From: Bacillota bacterium
Lineage (GTDB): Bacteria; Bacillota; Clostridia; Christensenellales; CAG-138
Reading direction: 5' to 3'
Assembly: GCA_023435025.1 (NCBI GenBank)
Contig: JAEYSE010000084.1
Location: 1-14,605 of the forward strand
Length of the DNA: 14,605 nucleotides
A model generated the notes under the pieces. The model ran no database searches, was not told where the DNA came from, and saw only the letters and a list, made by a program, of their open reading frames with translations. This document shows positions 13,943-14,605 of this stretch, piece after piece (the stretch's first letter is position 1; the number at the start of each line of letters is the position of its first letter). Position numbers and translations under genes: made by a program.

Positions 13943-14605
13943 ATGAATAGTATACATAGTAAAAAAACAGTAATACCGTTTCTTCTGTTAACCTTTGCTA
14001 TCATGATTACGTTCTGGGGGATTTGTTTTGCCGCCGCAAAGATGGGTGTATTTATGACGGATACCCCCTGGCTGTACCCCCTGTATATTATCGGCGCCGG
14101 GTCTCCGGCTCTTGCTTCTTACTTTGTATTAAAGAGAAACGGGCTCGTAAAAGGGTTTACCGCATGGTTGAAAACAATGTTCGATGTTAAAAGGCCGATT
14201 TGGATGTATCTTTTAACGGTCGGCCTATGTGCCCTATACTATGCGATTGTAATCGGTATTAGCGGCGTCGGGGAAATGAAACCGATATACACTTTCTTAT
14301 ACCTGACCCCTTTCATGCTTATTGGCGGCGGGCATGAGGAAACCGGATGGCGGCATATACTGCAACCTGCGCTCGAAAGGAAAGCCGGCTTTGTTGTGTC
14401 TGCGTTGGTCACGGGCATAATCTGGTCGATTTGGCATTTACCTCTTTTTTATATTCCGGGAGTAGGTCAATATAATGAGAGCTTTCTTATATTCGCCATT
14501 TATGTTATTGGTATATCTTTTGCGTATGGTGCAATCAAAAAAGTAACAGGCAGCACCTTTTTGTGCATCTTATTCCACTGCCTGTTTAACGCTGCCTCAA
14601 CGATT
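13943..14605 (+). CDS. CPBP-family intramembrane protease (CAAX protease-like), 3' end outside the window
   Basis: 221 residues are visible, with no stop before the window edge. It is a polytopic membrane protein with hydrophobic segments near 10-32, 44-63, 87-107, 118-130, 150-170 and 181-198. CPBP/ABI motifs are present: EETGWR at 132-137, WSIWHLPLFY at 161-170 and LFHCLFN at 210-216, giving the glutamate and histidine residues expected of this glutamic intramembrane peptidase family. Members process prenylated proteins or protect against peptides; the substrate here is unknown. I chose ATG 13943 because AAAGGA ends 8 nt before it; ATG 13934, overlapping the MarR-fragment stop as ATGA, is an in-frame alternative that adds three residues. 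It would have been co-transcribed with the regulator before the latter was broken, so its present promoter is unclear. Confidence 0.85.
   Translation, partial: MNSIHSKKTVIPFLLLTFAIMITFWGICFAAAKMGVFMTDTPWLYPLYIIGAGSPALASYFVLKRNGLVKGFTAWLKTMFDVKRPIWMYLLTVGLCALYYAIVIGISGVGEMKPIYTFLYLTPFMLIGGGHEETGWRHILQPALERKAGFVVSALVTGIIWSIWHLPLFYIPGVGQYNESFLIFAIYVIGISFAYGAIKKVTGSTFLCILFHCLFNAASTI

Noticed and set aside
1..14605. tRNA, rRNA or riboswitch genes
   Set aside because: I looked in the intergenic stretches and saw no cloverleaf, rRNA segment or known riboswitch core.

Overview
The window looks like an accessory chromosomal region of a Gram-positive, low-to-mid GC bacterium, most likely a clostridial or Paenibacillus-like Firmicute. 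The grounds are the type of secreted proteins (signal peptides, an LPXTG-like anchor, tandem Ig and DUF6273 domains), an OhrR/MarR-type regulator fragment, strong AGGAGG-type ribosome binding sites, and the remnant of a protein family I associate with spore-forming Firmicutes. I cannot name the species.

Layout, left to right. (1) 1-217: two direct copies of an 18-bp repeat and no convincing gene. (2) 218-627, + strand: a decayed gene missing its 5' end and carrying two frameshifts, followed by a bidirectional terminator at 647-683. (3) 702-5816, - strand: a secreted protein of about 1704 residues with an intact PHP-type (CehA/McbA) metallohydrolase core, surrounded by lamin-tail, OB-fold and Ig-like modules. 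(4) 5817-6940: mostly debris, with a reading frame interrupted by TAG, a small frameshifted lipoprotein gene with its terminator, a truncated reading frame, another copy of the 18-bp repeat and two iteron-like 22-bp repeats. (5) 6941-11996, - strand: a probable two-gene operon made of a receiver-only response regulator (TTG start) and, 25 bp downstream, a 1558-residue surface protein with seven Ig-like domains, two DUF6273 modules and a PPKTG sorting signal. Upstream lies the 5' remnant of a further secreted protein containing an intrinsic terminator. (6) 12483-13688: a complete tyrosine recombinase (- strand), with four repeat copies on one side and one on the other. (7) 13719-14605, + strand: a MarR/OhrR fragment truncated at both ends, then a CPBP-type membrane protease that runs off the window.

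The two large genes make exported multidomain proteins and share a related C-terminal beta domain, so they probably belong to the same cell-surface programme. The free one may act on extracellular phosphoesters or nucleic acids; the anchored one looks like an adhesin or display protein. Both roles are inferences.

The most unusual signal is the family of 18-bp direct repeats (eight copies, all in one orientation). They lie at nearly every point where a gene is broken and on both sides of the recombinase, dividing the window into blocks. This suggests that the recombinase, or a relative, has moved or rearranged DNA here through these sites.
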